Positions 34,675-44,429 of a stretch of DNA of 64,000 bases are shown in pieces. Both the position numbers and the translations under genes were made by a program. The notes under the pieces are model-generated. The model saw only the letters and a program-made list of their open reading frames with translations, did not search any database and was not told the origin of the DNA. The stretch lies in contig CP052876.1 in assembly GCA_020881835.1 (NCBI GenBank), forward strand, positions 496,001 through 560,000. The letters run 5' to 3'. The stretch comes from Kineosporiaceae bacterium SCSIO 59966 (lineage in GTDB: Bacteria; Actinomycetota; Actinomycetes; Actinomycetales; SCSIO-59966). Numbering within the stretch: the first letter of the stretch is position 1; the number at the start of each line of letters is the position of its first letter.

Positions 34675-35958
34675 GTGCCCCAGAACGCCGTCCGCCGTGT
34701 CGCCGTCGTCGGCGGGAACCGCATCCCGTTCGCGCGCTCGAACACCGCGTACACCCACGCCTCGAACCAGGACATGCTGACCGCGGCCATCGACGGCCTC
34801 GTCGAGCGCTTCGGCCTCGAGGGCGAGGTCCTCGGCGAGGTGGCTGCCGGTGCGGTGCTCAAGCACAGCCGGGACTTCAACCTCGTCCGCGAGTCCGTGC
34901 TCGGCAGCCGGCTCGACCCACGCACCCCCGCTTACGACGTCCAGCAGGCCTGCGGCACCGGGCTGGAGGCGACGATCCTCGTCGCCAACAAGATCGCGCT
35001 CGGGCAGGTCGACGTCGGGATCGCCGGCGGCGTCGACAGCACCTCTGACGCCCCGCTGGCGCTCAGCCCCCGGCTGCGCAGGGCGCTGCTCGCTGCCAGC
35101 CGGGCCAAGAGCCTGCCGCAGCGGCTGGCCGCGCTGACGTCCGTGCGGCCGGGGCACCTCGTCCCGGACGCCCCGGCGAACCGCGAGCCGCGGACCGGGA
35201 TGTCGATGGGTGAGCACACCGCGCTGACCGCGGTCGAGTGGCAGGTGTCCCGGGAGGCCCAGGACGAGCTCGCCGTCCAGAGCCACCACCGGGCGGCCGC
35301 GGCCTACGAGCGCGGGTTCTTCGACGATCTCGTCACCCCCTACCTCGGCCTCGAGCGGGACAACAACCTGCGCCCGGACACCAGCCTCGAGCGCCTCGCC
35401 CGGCTCAAGCCGGTGTTCGGCCGCGGCGAGACGGCGACGATGACGGCGGGAAACTCGACTCCGTTGACCGACGGCGCGTCCGTCGTCCTGCTCGCCAGCG
35501 AGGAGTGGGCCGCGGCGCGGGACCTGCCGGTGCTGGCCTACCTCACCTGGGCGCAGACCGCGGCGGTCGACTACGTGCACGGCGGCGAGGGTCTGCTGAT
35601 GGCCCCGGCGTACGCGGTGCCGGCGATGCTCGACCGCGCCGGGCTCACCTTGCAGGACTTCGACTTCTACGAGATCCACGAGGCGTTCGCCGCGCAGGTG
35701 CTCGCGACGCTCAAGGCGTGGGAGGACCCGATCTTCTGCGCCAAGCGTCTCGGCCGCGACGAACCCCTCGGGTCGATCGACCGCGACCGGCTCAACGTCA
35801 ACGGCGGCTCGCTGGCCGTCGGTCACCCCTTCGCCGCCACCGGCGGGCGCATCGTGGCCCAGCTGGCCAAGCAGCTGGCGGAGAAGGGGTCGGGGCGGGG
35901 ACTCATCTCGGTGTGCGCCGCCGGCGGGCAGGGAGTCGTCGCGATCCTCGAGCGCTGA
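34675..35958 (+). CDS. Acetyl-CoA acetyltransferase / 3-ketoacyl-CoA thiolase
   Basis: 427 residues from GTG 34675 after AGGAGGAGC. Thiolase that cleaves or condenses 3-ketoacyl-CoA. The nucleophile cysteine is in QQACGTGLEAT (about 98). The second-half motifs are NVNGGSLAVGHPFAATGGR (His) and SVCAAGGQGV (Cys). It resembles FadA2/FadI. With the divergent FabG4 and MaoC genes it gives three enzymes of a beta-oxidation-like cycle. Confidence 0.94.
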   Translation: MPQNAVRRVAVVGGNRIPFARSNTAYTHASNQDMLTAAIDGLVERFGLEGEVLGEVAAGAVLKHSRDFNLVRESVLGSRLDPRTPAYDVQQACGTGLEATILVANKIALGQVDVGIAGGVDSTSDAPLALSPRLRRALLAASRAKSLPQRLAALTSVRPGHLVPDAPANREPRTGMSMGEHTALTAVEWQVSREAQDELAVQSHHRAAAAYERGFFDDLVTPYLGLERDNNLRPDTSLERLARLKPVFGRGETATMTAGNSTPLTDGASVVLLASEEWAAARDLPVLAYLTWAQTAAVDYVHGGEGLLMAPAYAVPAMLDRAGLTLQDFDFYEIHEAFAAQVLATLKAWEDPIFCAKRLGRDEPLGSIDRDRLNVNGGSLAVGHPFAATGGRIVAQLAKQLAEKGSGRGLISVCAAGGQGVVAILER

Positions 35959-35973
35959 CCACCCGCCCTCCTC

Positions 35974-36070
35974 GGTGATCATGCAATCCCGCCACCCCGG
36001 CTGCCCTCGCGGTGATCATGCAATCCCGCCACCCCGGCTGCCCTCGCGGTGATCATGCAATCCCGCCACC
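35974..36070 (-). repeat. 37-bp repeat array, left (three core copies)
   Basis: Cores at 35974-35996, 36011-36033 and 36048-36070 are identical 23-mers (GGTGATCATGCAATCCCGCC plus ACC) with a strict 37-nt period. The 14-nt linkers are also identical (CCGGCTGCCCTCGC). On the minus strand they read GGTGGCGGG-ATTGCATGATCACC. Confidence 0.95.
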
Positions 36071-36281
36071 CGCCGGCCACCGCCCGGCTCACAGAATGCT
36101 GGGTTGGTGGCGCGACACGCCGGCAAAGCAGTGCCCAGCACAGCATTTTGTGGTCGAGGGCGCCTGACCCGACGTGGACGCTTCTGTTTCTCCGAGCTTC
36201 CTGGCAAGGCCTGGAGTCTTCACGGCCGCCTGGCTGTCGCAACGTGAACCAGAACTCCACGGAGCAGGGCAGGCGGCCCAG
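36071..36281. other. 210-nt segment between inverted repeat arrays
   Basis: No credible ORF. Less GC-rich than its surroundings, with T-runs such as GCATTTTGTGG. It contains an imperfect inverted repeat: AATGCTGGG near 36098 against CCCAGCACAGCATT near 36132-36146. It could fold as a structured RNA or be the body of a small non-autonomous element. Confidence 0.5.
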
Positions 36282-36341
36282 GGTGGCGGGATTGCATGAT
36301 CACCGAGAGGGCGGTTGGGGTGGCGGGATTGCATGATCACC
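36282..36341 (+). repeat. 37-bp repeat array, right (two core copies, inverted)
   Basis: Cores at 36282-36304 and 36319-36341, again 37 nt apart, in opposite orientation to the left array. The linker GAGAGGGCGGTTGG is related to, but not identical with, the left linkers read on the other strand. The array ends inside the last codons of the TetR gene. Confidence 0.95.
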
Positions 36342-37032
36342 GACGAGGGGTGAGGGGGCGGCCGAGGGCGGCGGCGACGAGGGTGTCGACGACGAGGCGG
36401 CGCACCGTCGCCTCGTCCACGGGCACGGTCTGCGGGCCGCCGTCCGCGGACCGCACGTAGAACCCGGTTCGTGCCAGGTGCAGCGCCCCGAGGGCCTGCA
36501 TCCACAGCGTCGTGGCCAGCAGGTCGGCGTCCGAGGTCGCAAGGTCAGACGCCGCCAGGTCACCGGCCGCGGCCCCGGACTGCAGGACGGCGGCGATCCG
36601 CCCGGTGGTGGCGCCCATGAGCCGGCCCAGCTGCACCAGCGCCCCGCCCCCGATCTCGGCGAGCAGCTCCTCGCCCGGCTGACGCATCAGCGCGATCGCG
36701 CAGTCCAGGAACGCCGGGTGCTGCAGTCCGTAGTCGGCCAGCACCCCGCACGCCGCGGTCAGCCGGTCGCGCGTCGTCGCCGCCGGGTCGTCGGCCTGCG
36801 CGAGCAGGACGTCGAGCTCCTCGAGGTAGCCGGCGAGGGTGAGGGCGAACAGCTCCTCCTTGCTGCCGAAGTGCCGGTAGATGATCGCCCGGTTCACGCC
36901 GACGGCCCGGGCGATGTCGTCCATGTTGGCGTCCCGCAGCCCGCGCTCGTCGAACAGCTCCCGGGTGGCCCGGACGATCTCGGCGCGCCGGGCCCGTCGC
37001 CGCGCGGCGACGGTCGAGGAGCGGGCGGACAT
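36337..37032 (-). CDS. TetR/AcrR-family regulator
   Basis: 231 residues from ATG 37032. The N-terminal helix-turn-helix is typical: REIVRATRELFDERGLRDAN, then VNRAIIYRHFGSKEELFALT (about 18-65). The C-terminal ligand domain shows little conservation. Its stop overlaps the last repeat core. It probably represses itself and the FabG4/thiolase divergon, since both upstream regions share an operator-like sequence; a fatty-acyl-CoA ligand would fit but is inference. Confidence 0.9.
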   Translation of the reverse strand: MSARSSTVAARRRARRAEIVRATRELFDERGLRDANMDDIARAVGVNRAIIYRHFGSKEELFALTLAGYLEELDVLLAQADDPAATTRDRLTAACGVLADYGLQHPAFLDCAIALMRQPGEELLAEIGGGALVQLGRLMGATTGRIAAVLQSGAAAGDLAASDLATSDADLLATTLWMQALGALHLARTGFYVRSADGGPQTVPVDEATVRRLVVDTLVAAALGRPLTPRR

Positions 37033-37051
37033 GAACCGATGCTAACCACGG

Positions 37052-37072
37052 GTGTGACAACCAGTGTCACTG
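37052..37072. promoter_or_regulatory. TetR operator candidate
   Basis: Perfect 6-bp arms GTGACA (37054-37059) and TGTCAC (37065-37070) around ACCAG, 20 nt upstream of the TetR start and just before rimI. Related to the sequence in the fabG4/thiolase gap. Confidence 0.6.
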
Positions 37073-37098
37073 CGAGTTACGTGCGGCACGATGGACCC

Positions 37099-37554
37099 GT
37101 GATCCGAGCCATGCGCTGGTGGGACGTCGAGCCCGTCGTCGCCCTCGAGCGCGACCTGTTCGGGCCGACCGCCTGGCCGGCGGAGACGTTCTGGTCCGAG
37201 CTGGCCGCCCCGGACCGGTGGTACGTCGTCGCCGAGGACGCCGACGGCACCCTGGCCGGCTACGCGGGGCTGATGGCACCGGGACCCGAGGCCGACGTCC
37301 AGACCATCGCCGTGGCCCCCGCCGCCCAGGGCCGCGGGGTCGGCGGACGGCTGCTCGACGCCCTGGTGCAGGAGGCGGCCCGCCGCGGTGCGACGAGCCT
37401 CCTCCTGGAGGTCCGGGCCGACAACGAGCCGGCGATCGCCCTGTACACCCGCCGCGGGTTCGAACGGATCGCGGTGCGCCGCGCCTACTACCAGCCCGGC
37501 GGCATCGACGCCCACGTGATGCGGCTGCGGCCGCTGCCTACCCTGGTCCGGTGA
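37099..37554 (+). CDS. rimI: Ribosomal-protein-S18-alanine N-acetyltransferase RimI
   Basis: 151 residues from GTG 37099; ATG 37111 is an alternative. GNAT acetyltransferase with the acetyl-CoA loop [19 protein letters not shown] and [26 protein letters not shown] sits six nt before the GTG, so it may be leaderless. It is coupled to tsaD by a four-base overlap, the usual rimI-tsaD pair. Confidence 0.93.
   Translation: MIRAMRWWDVEPVVALERDLFGPTAWPAETFWSELAAPDRWYVVAEDADGTLAGYAGLMAPGPEADVQTIAVAPAAQGRGVGGRLLDALVQEAARRGATSLLLEVRADNEPAIALYTRRGFERIAVRRAYYQPGGIDAHVMRLRPLPTLVR
37539..37550 (+). promoter_or_regulatory. Leaderless-type -10 box of tsaD inside rimI
   Basis: TACCCT at 37539-37544, then six nt to the tsaD GTG at 37551. 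May give tsaD an internal start besides coupling to rimI. Confidence 0.35.
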
Positions 37555-38597
37555 ACGACGAGCCGCTGGTCCTGGGGATCGAGACCTCCTGCGACGAGAC
37601 CGGTGTGGGGCTGGTGCGCGGCGGGACGCTTCTCGTCGACGCCGTCGCCAGCTCCGTGGACGAGCACGCCCGCTTCGGCGGCGTCGTCCCCGAGGTCGCC
37701 AGCCGCGCCCACCTCGAGGCGATGGTCCCCACCATCGAGCGGGCCTGCCGGGAGGCCGGCGTCCGGCTGCAGGACGTCGACGCCGTCGCGGTGACGAGCG
37801 GTCCCGGGCTGGCCGGCGCGCTGCTCGTCGGCGTGGCCGCCGCGAAGGCGCTGTCGGTGGGGCTCGGCGTCCCGCTGTTCGGTGTCAACCACCTCGCCGC
37901 GCACGTCGCGGTGGACACCCTCGAGCACGGACCCCTGCCCGAACCGGCGATGGCGCTGCTCGTCTCCGGCGGGCACTCCTCGCTGCTGCTCGTACCCGAC
38001 GTCACCGCCGACGTCCGACCCCTCGGCCAGACCATCGACGACGCCGCCGGGGAGGCGTTCGACAAGGTGGCCCGCCTGCTCGGCCTGCCGTTCCCGGGGG
38101 GACCGCACGTGGACCGCCAGGCCCGCGAGGGGGACCCGGGCGCGATCGCGTTCCCCCGCGGGCTGTCCGCCCCGCACGACCTGGAGCGGCACCGGTACGA
38201 CTTCTCGTTCTCCGGGCTCAAGACCGCGGTCGCCCGCTGGGTGGAGCGCCGTCAGGCGGACGGCGAGCCGGTGCCGGTCGCGGACGTCGCCGCGTCCTTC
38301 CAGGAGGCCGTCGTCGACGTGCTGACCCGCAAGGCGGTCGCCGCCTGCCGCGAGAACGGCGTGGACCACCTGCTCATCGGCGGTGGGGTGGCCGCCAACT
38401 CCCGGTTGCGGGCCGTGGCCCAGGAGCGGTGCGACGCCGCGGGTATCACGCTGCGGGTGCCGCGCCCTGGCCTGTGCACCGACAACGGGGCGATGGTCGC
38501 CGCGCTCGGCGCGCAGCTCCTCGCCCGCGGCCGGACGCCGTCCGCTCTCGACCTGCCGGCGGACTCGTCGATGCCGGTGGAGCTGGTCCGGGCGTGA
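37551..38597 (+). CDS. tsaD: tRNA t6A threonylcarbamoyltransferase TsaD
   Basis: 348 residues. Catalytic subunit that transfers threonylcarbamoyl from TC-AMP to A37 of ANN-decoding tRNAs. [13 protein letters not shown] opens the ASKHA fold; iron ligands H114 and H118 are in [18 protein letters not shown] and [11 protein letters not shown] are conserved. The stop overlaps the GTG of the GH3 lipoprotein gene. Confidence 0.98.
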   Translation: MNDEPLVLGIETSCDETGVGLVRGGTLLVDAVASSVDEHARFGGVVPEVASRAHLEAMVPTIERACREAGVRLQDVDAVAVTSGPGLAGALLVGVAAAKALSVGLGVPLFGVNHLAAHVAVDTLEHGPLPEPAMALLVSGGHSSLLLVPDVTADVRPLGQTIDDAAGEAFDKVARLLGLPFPGGPHVDRQAREGDPGAIAFPRGLSAPHDLERHRYDFSFSGLKTAVARWVERRQADGEPVPVADVAASFQEAVVDVLTRKAVAACRENGVDHLLIGGGVAANSRLRAVAQERCDAAGITLRVPRPGLCTDNGAMVAALGAQLLARGRTPSALDLPADSSMPVELVRA

Positions 38598-40276
38598 TCC
38601 GGCGCCCCGTGGCGGTCGGTCGGGTAGCCGTGCTCACCGCGCTGGCGCTGGTGCTGGCCGCCTGCTCCGCGGACGCCGGCGGGCCGGGCCCCGCCACGAC
38701 GTCGGGGACGCCGACGGCGGACCCGCCGTCGTCCGGGGCGTCCGCGCCGTCCGGGCCGTCCCCGTCGTCCGGGCCGTCACCGTCCACCGAGCCGGCGCCC
38801 ACCGGCTGGGGGCCCACCGAGGCCGACCTGACCGCCGCACGGACCGCCGTCGCGCAGCTGTCCGTCGAGGAGCTCGCCGGTCAGGTGGTGGTGGCGAGCT
38901 ACCGCGGCACCGACCCCCAGGACGCGGCCGACCTCGTCGTCCGGCACTCCCTGGCCGGGGTGATCCTGATGGCGGACAACGTCGTCGACGGCGAGCAGGT
39001 GGCGGCCACGGCGGCCGCGGTCCAGGACGCCGTCACCGCCGGTGGGCGGGACTGGCCGGGCGTCGTCGCCGTCGACCAGGAGGGCGGGCGGGTCGAACGG
39101 ATCGGCGAGCCGGTCACGCCCCTGCCCACGTTCATGACCCACGGCGCTGCGGCGTCCTCGCCGGTGACCACCGCGGTGACCCGGGCGGCGGGCCGGGAGC
39201 TGCGCCACCTCGGCGTCACCGTCGTGCTCGCCCCCGTCGCCGACGTCACCACCGGTCCCGACGACCCGACGATCGGCAGCCGCGCCGCCTCGGACGAGCC
39301 GGCCCTCGTCGCCGACGTCGTGACCGCCGCCGTGACCGGCTACCTGGAGGCGGGCGTCGTCCCGGTCGCCAAGCACTACCCCGGCCACGGCAGCGTGCCG
39401 GCCGACAGCCACGTCACCCTGCCGGTGCAGACCATGTCCGCCGACGAGCTCGCCGCCCGCGACCTGGTGCCGTTCGCCGCTGCCGCGCAGGCCGGGGTGC
39501 CGGCGGTGATGATGAGCCACCTCGACGTCCGGGCCTGGGACCCCGGGGTGCCGGCCTCGCTGTCCGCGGCCGCCTACACCGCCCTGCGGGAGCGCACCGG
39601 CTTCGCCGGCGTCGCCGTCACCGACGCCCTCGACATGGCGGCGGTGACCGCCGAGGCAGGGCCTGGCCAGGCCGCCGTCCGGGCCCCGGCCGCCGGGGCC
39701 GACCTGCTGCTCATGCCGGCCGACCCGGCGGCGGCCGTCGAGGCGGTGACCGCCGCGGTGCGCAGCGGCGAGCTGCCGCGCGAACGGGTGGAGGAGGCGG
39801 CCGCCCGCGTCGTCGCGCTGCTCACCTGGCAGGGGCGGCAGGCGCCGCCGGATCCGGAGTCCCTCGAGCTCACCGCACCGGTCGTGCACGCCCTGTCCCT
39901 GGTCGGGACGACCGTCGTCGACGGACCGTGCTCCGGCCCGCTCGTCGGGGACGCGGTGCAGGTGGTCGGCGGGACGGCGCAGGACCGGGCCCGGTTCACC
40001 GCCGCCGCGCAGGCCGGCGGGCTGCAGGTCGGCTCCGGGGACGTCGTCCGGCTGCTCGGCGGGCCCACCTCGAGCGGGTCGGGGGACGTCGTGGTCGCCC
40101 TCGACGCGCCGTACGGCCTGGCCGGCTCGTCGGCGGCGACGGCCCGGCTGGCGCTGTACGGGCGGACCCCGGCCGCGTTCGCGGCGCTCGTCGACGTGCT
40201 GCGCGGACAGGGCCGCGCAGGCGGGCGGCTGCCGGTCGAGGTGCCCGGCCTGCCGCGCAGCGCCTGCCGACCGTGA
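38594..40276 (+). CDS. GH3 beta-N-acetylhexosaminidase-like lipoprotein
   Basis: 560 residues. The N-terminus is a lipoprotein signal with lipobox LAAC (about C23), then a Ser/Pro-rich linker to about residue 75. The GH3 domain follows: [36 protein letters not shown] with the His/Asp pair, and the nucleophile aspartate in TDALDMAAV. The pattern is that of NagZ-type hexosaminidases acting on cell-wall muropeptides. GTG start coupled to tsaD. The C-terminal domain (about 400-560) is less conserved. Confidence 0.9.
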   Translation: MIRRPVAVGRVAVLTALALVLAACSADAGGPGPATTSGTPTADPPSSGASAPSGPSPSSGPSPSTEPAPTGWGPTEADLTAARTAVAQLSVEELAGQVVVASYRGTDPQDAADLVVRHSLAGVILMADNVVDGEQVAATAAAVQDAVTAGGRDWPGVVAVDQEGGRVERIGEPVTPLPTFMTHGAAASSPVTTAVTRAAGRELRHLGVTVVLAPVADVTTGPDDPTIGSRAASDEPALVADVVTAAVTGYLEAGVVPVAKHYPGHGSVPADSHVTLPVQTMSADELAARDLVPFAAAAQAGVPAVMMSHLDVRAWDPGVPASLSAAAYTALRERTGFAGVAVTDALDMAAVTAEAGPGQAAVRAPAAGADLLLMPADPAAAVEAVTAAVRSGELPRERVEEAAARVVALLTWQGRQAPPDPESLELTAPVVHALSLVGTTVVDGPCSGPLVGDAVQVVGGTAQDRARFTAAAQAGGLQVGSGDVVRLLGGPTSSGSGDVVVALDAPYGLAGSSAATARLALYGRTPAAFAALVDVLRGQGRAGGRLPVEVPGLPRSACRP

Positions 40277-40286
40277 GCGACCCGGC

Positions 40287-41465
40287 TCACTGGACCGGCC
40301 GGCACAGCAGCACCGACTGCCGCCCGGCGACCCGGGTGAGCACCACCGTGGCGGCGCCCGGGCCGGTGAGCCGCAGCTGACGGCGCAGCTGCTCGACGTC
40401 GACCGCGCTGCCGCGCTTGAGGATCTCCACCCGGCCGACCCCGCGGTCCCGCAGCCGGGTGCGCAGCGTCTTCAGCCCGAACGGCAGCACCTCCTCCACC
40501 GCGAACGCCCGCCCCAGCGGCGTGGGCACCAGCCGGTCGGAGGTGACGTAGGCGATCGTCGGGTCGAGGAGCCGGCCCTCGACGTCCGCGGCGAGCTGCC
40601 CGACCAGGCCGGCCCGCACCACCGCGCCGTCCGGGTCGTAGAGGTAGCCACCGACCGGCCCGGCCGGGGGCCGGCCCAGACCCGTGTCGTCGACGAGCGT
40701 CGCGGACCCGTCGCGCAGCAGCAGCGCACTGCGGGTCACGCCCGGGCGGGCGAGCGGTCCGAACCAGACCCCGGCTTCGACGACGTCCCCGTCGACGGAC
40801 ACCCACTGCGTCTCGGCGTCCGGGGGGAGCAGGTCGTGCCGGATGCCGGGTGCGGCCTTCACCCCCGTCGCCGGCACCCGGGCGGCCGTCGCCAGGACGA
40901 CGTCCCAGGAGGGCTCGGCCTGCCAGGGGTCGAGCACCCGCCGTCCGGACGCCGTCCGCCGCGCGGGGTCCAGGAAGACCCCCCGGACGTCGCGCAGGTC
41001 CGTCGTCGTCGCGTCCTCGTGCCGGACCTCCGCGTGGGGCCAGTGCCGCAGGTTCACGGTGGCGACGGCCGCGGTCAGCTCGTCGCGCTCGACGGCGAGC
41101 ACCCCGACGTCCAGGGCGGCCAGCGCCATGGCGTCCCCGCCGATGCCGCAGCCGAGGTCGGCCACCCGGTCGACGCCGGCGGCGACGTACCGCTGCGCGT
41201 GCCGGGCGGCCACCTCGAGCCGGGTCGCCTGCTCCAGGCCCTCGGGGGTGAAGAGCATGCCGTCGGCGAACGGTCCGAACTTCGCGTGGGCCCGGGCCCG
41301 CAGGCGGGACTGGGTGAGCGCGGCGGCGACGAGCGTGCGGTCGACGCCCTCGGCGTGGAGCCGCTCGGCCAGGTGCAGCGCGGCTTCCTGGCGGTACGGG
41401 GGCAGCGCCTCGAGCAGCTCCCACCCCTGGGGAGTGAGCAGTGCGGAGAGCCCGGCCAGGTCCAC
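40287..41465 (-). CDS. SAM-dependent methyltransferase with THUMP-like domain
   Basis: 392 residues from GTG 41465, after CGAGGATCGGG. Class I methyltransferase core at about 90-180: [19 protein letters not shown] and FLDPARR (DPAR in place of DPPY). The C-terminal third is the THUMP-like domain, with [18 protein letters not shown]. Homologues are annotated only by domain; substrate (probably RNA) is not known. It converges with the GH3 gene and is divergent from groES. Confidence 0.85.
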   Translation of the reverse strand: MDLAGLSALLTPQGWELLEALPPYRQEAALHLAERLHAEGVDRTLVAAALTQSRLRARAHAKFGPFADGMLFTPEGLEQATRLEVAARHAQRYVAAGVDRVADLGCGIGGDAMALAALDVGVLAVERDELTAAVATVNLRHWPHAEVRHEDATTTDLRDVRGVFLDPARRTASGRRVLDPWQAEPSWDVVLATAARVPATGVKAAPGIRHDLLPPDAETQWVSVDGDVVEAGVWFGPLARPGVTRSALLLRDGSATLVDDTGLGRPPAGPVGGYLYDPDGAVVRAGLVGQLAADVEGRLLDPTIAYVTSDRLVPTPLGRAFAVEEVLPFGLKTLRTRLRDRGVGRVEILKRGSAVDVEQLRRQLRLTGPGAATVVLTRVAGRQSVLLCRPVQ

Positions 41466-41494
41466 CCCCCGATCCTCGCACCCCTGCTGTGACC

Positions 41495-41558
41495 CGATCT
41501 CTGGAGGCTTTCCGGGGTCTCGGACCCCATCGAGACCCCGGAAGGCCTCCAGAGATCG
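41495..41558. repeat. Long palindromic element, copy A
   Basis: Arms 41495-41522 and 41531-41558 pair over 28 positions with one mismatch around an 8-nt loop. The core is CTCTGGAGGCTTTCCGGGGT. Lies between two divergent genes, so it is not simply a terminator. Related copies are at 55674 and 56846. Confidence 0.95.
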
Positions 41559-41573
41559 AAGGGGCCGGGTGGT

Positions 41574-41600
41574 CTGGCACTCGGTTTGCGCGAGTGCTAA
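41574..41600 (+). promoter_or_regulatory. CIRCE element 1 (HrcA operator) of groESL
   Basis: CTGGCACTC, nine nt, GAGTGCTAA: 16 of 18 positions match the CIRCE consensus TTAGCACTC-N9-GAGTGCTAA. It overlaps a candidate -35 (TTGCGC 41586-41591) paired with TAGAGT at 41610-41615. Confidence 0.92.
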
Positions 41601-41619
41601 CCGGAGTCCTAGAGTCCGG

Positions 41620-41646
41620 TTGGCACTCTCGGTACGAGGGTGCCAG
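41620..41646 (+). promoter_or_regulatory. CIRCE element 2 of groESL
   Basis: TTGGCACTC, nine nt, GGGTGCCAG: left arm one mismatch and right arm three to the consensus, but the arms still pair well with each other. It starts 20 nt after element 1 ends, on the transcribed side of the promoter. Confidence 0.85.
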
Positions 41647-41749
41647 CCGCTGCGGCGGCGCCGCCCGGCACCCGCGACGACGGACGGCATCCCGCGGCAC
41701 CCGTCAGACGAGACACCACCCGCGAGAACAAGCGAAGGGGAGGTCCGCA

Positions 41750-42046
41750 GTGTCGGTCTCCATCAAGCCGCTCGAGGACCGCATCGTCGTCAAGACGCTC
41801 GACGCCGAGCAGACGACGGCCTCCGGCCTGGTCATCCCGGACACCGCCAAGGAGAAGCCCCAGGAGGGCGAGGTCCTGGCCGTCGGTCCGGGCCGTGTCG
41901 ACGACAACGGCAACCGTGTTCCGGTCGACGTCAAGGTCGGCGACAAGGTCATCTACAGCAAGTACGGCGGCACCGAGGTCAAGTTCGGCGGCGAGGAGCT
42001 TCTCATCCTCTCGGCGCGCGACGTCCTCGCCGTCGTGGACAAGTAA
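41750..42046 (+). CDS. groES: Co-chaperonin GroES
   Basis: 98 residues from GTG 41750 (GGGGAGG seven nt upstream). [20 protein letters not shown], then [20 protein letters not shown], is canonical, with the mobile loop in between. Caps GroEL during folding. Two CIRCE elements upstream predict HrcA-controlled heat-shock expression. Confidence 0.99.
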   Translation: MSVSIKPLEDRIVVKTLDAEQTTASGLVIPDTAKEKPQEGEVLAVGPGRVDDNGNRVPVDVKVGDKVIYSKYGGTEVKFGGEELLILSARDVLAVVDK

Positions 42047-42136
42047 GACCCGCCGCACCGACGACGACGAGCGCCCCGGTGGGCCGGCACCCGCCGGACG
42101 CCGGGGCGACCTCGTGAGAGGGACGAGAGACACAAC

Positions 42137-43756
<1,620 letters not shown>

Positions 43757-43792
43757 GCCGACCGGCAACACGGCCATCAGCGGCCACCAGCA

Positions 43793-43832
43793 CGTCAGGA
43801 GCCCGGTCCCCGCGGGGACCGGGCTCCTGACG
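43793..43832. terminator. Terminator after groEL
   Basis: A 40-nt perfect palindrome (arms CGTCAGGAGCCCGGTCCCCG and its complement), 36 nt after the groEL stop. No T-run. Also faces the convergent whiD gene, so may serve both. Confidence 0.85.
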
Positions 43833-43864
43833 CGTTGTGGCTGATCTGCGTTGTGGCTGATCTG
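43833..43864 (+). repeat. 16-bp tandem duplication
   Basis: CGTTGTGGCTGATCTG occurs twice back to back directly after the groEL terminator. No function suggested. Confidence 0.9.
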
Positions 43865-43908
43865 CGTGCGGGGGGCTGCTGCTGACGACTGGGGGGTCGG
43901 GCGTCAGG

Positions 43909-44238
43909 TCAGCTGGCGACGGGCAACGGGGTTCCGGCCCGGACCTGGGTGCTCTGAGCGGCCCGCTGCTCGGCGTAGATCCGCTCGCGGTCGTCCTCGG
44001 TCAGCCCGCCCCACACGCCGTAGGGCTCGCGCACCGTCAGCGCGTGGTCACGGCACTGCTGCAGCACCGGGCAGGTGGCGCAGATCGCCTTGGCCGCCTC
44101 GTCCCGCTGGCGCCGGGCCGGGCCCCGCTCACCCTCCGGGTGGAAGAAGAGGTTGGTGTCGTGCTCCCGGCACGCACCCTCCAGCTGCCACTCCCAGATG
44201 TCTGCGATCGGTCCGGGGAGCCGCGAGATCTCCGCCAT
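43909..44238 (-). CDS. whiD: WhiB-family iron-sulfur regulator, WhiD/WhiB3 type
   Basis: 109 residues. ATG 44238 is chosen because GAGGAG ends six nt upstream; ATG 44244 would have no spacer. The [4Fe-4S] ligands are C23, C53, C56 and C62 (CATCP, QQC), with the GVWGG turn and a basic tail. The N-terminus AEISRLPGPIADIWEWQL and FFHPEGERG match Streptomyces WhiD / mycobacterial WhiB3. Such proteins sense redox or NO and act with the principal sigma factor. Gene position after groEL is conserved. Confidence 0.92.
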   Translation of the reverse strand: MAEISRLPGPIADIWEWQLEGACREHDTNLFFHPEGERGPARRQRDEAAKAICATCPVLQQCRDHALTVREPYGVWGGLTEDDRERIYAEQRAAQSTQVRAGTPLPVAS

Positions 44239-44417
44239 GGCCATCTCCTCTGTCTGTCGGTGTTCCTGCGGGTGCGCCGTCCGGCGCCGACGAAGAGGGA
44301 CGCTAGCAATCGTTGCAGAGGTTGTTCAAGTACTTCGCGCCAAGACTTGGTCAACATCTCGGCAGAGTCCAGCGTGCTCCGTGCGCGTGCCGACTGGCAA
44401 CCCCCTGGCCCAGTCCG

Positions 44418-44429
44418 CAGAATCAGGTC
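44418..44429 (+). promoter_or_regulatory. Leaderless-type -10 box of the MerR gene
   Basis: CAGAAT at 44418-44423 then six nt to ATG 44430; no ribosome binding site. Confidence 0.4.

Noticed and set aside
35974-36070. Short CRISPR array
   Set aside because: Only three cores, and the intervening 14-nt linkers are identical to each other. CRISPR spacers are unique and longer, and no cas gene is present.
41495-41558. Rho-independent terminator for the methyltransferase or groESL
   Set aside because: It lies between the 5' ends of two divergent genes, and sequence relatives occur at 55.7 and 56.8 kb.
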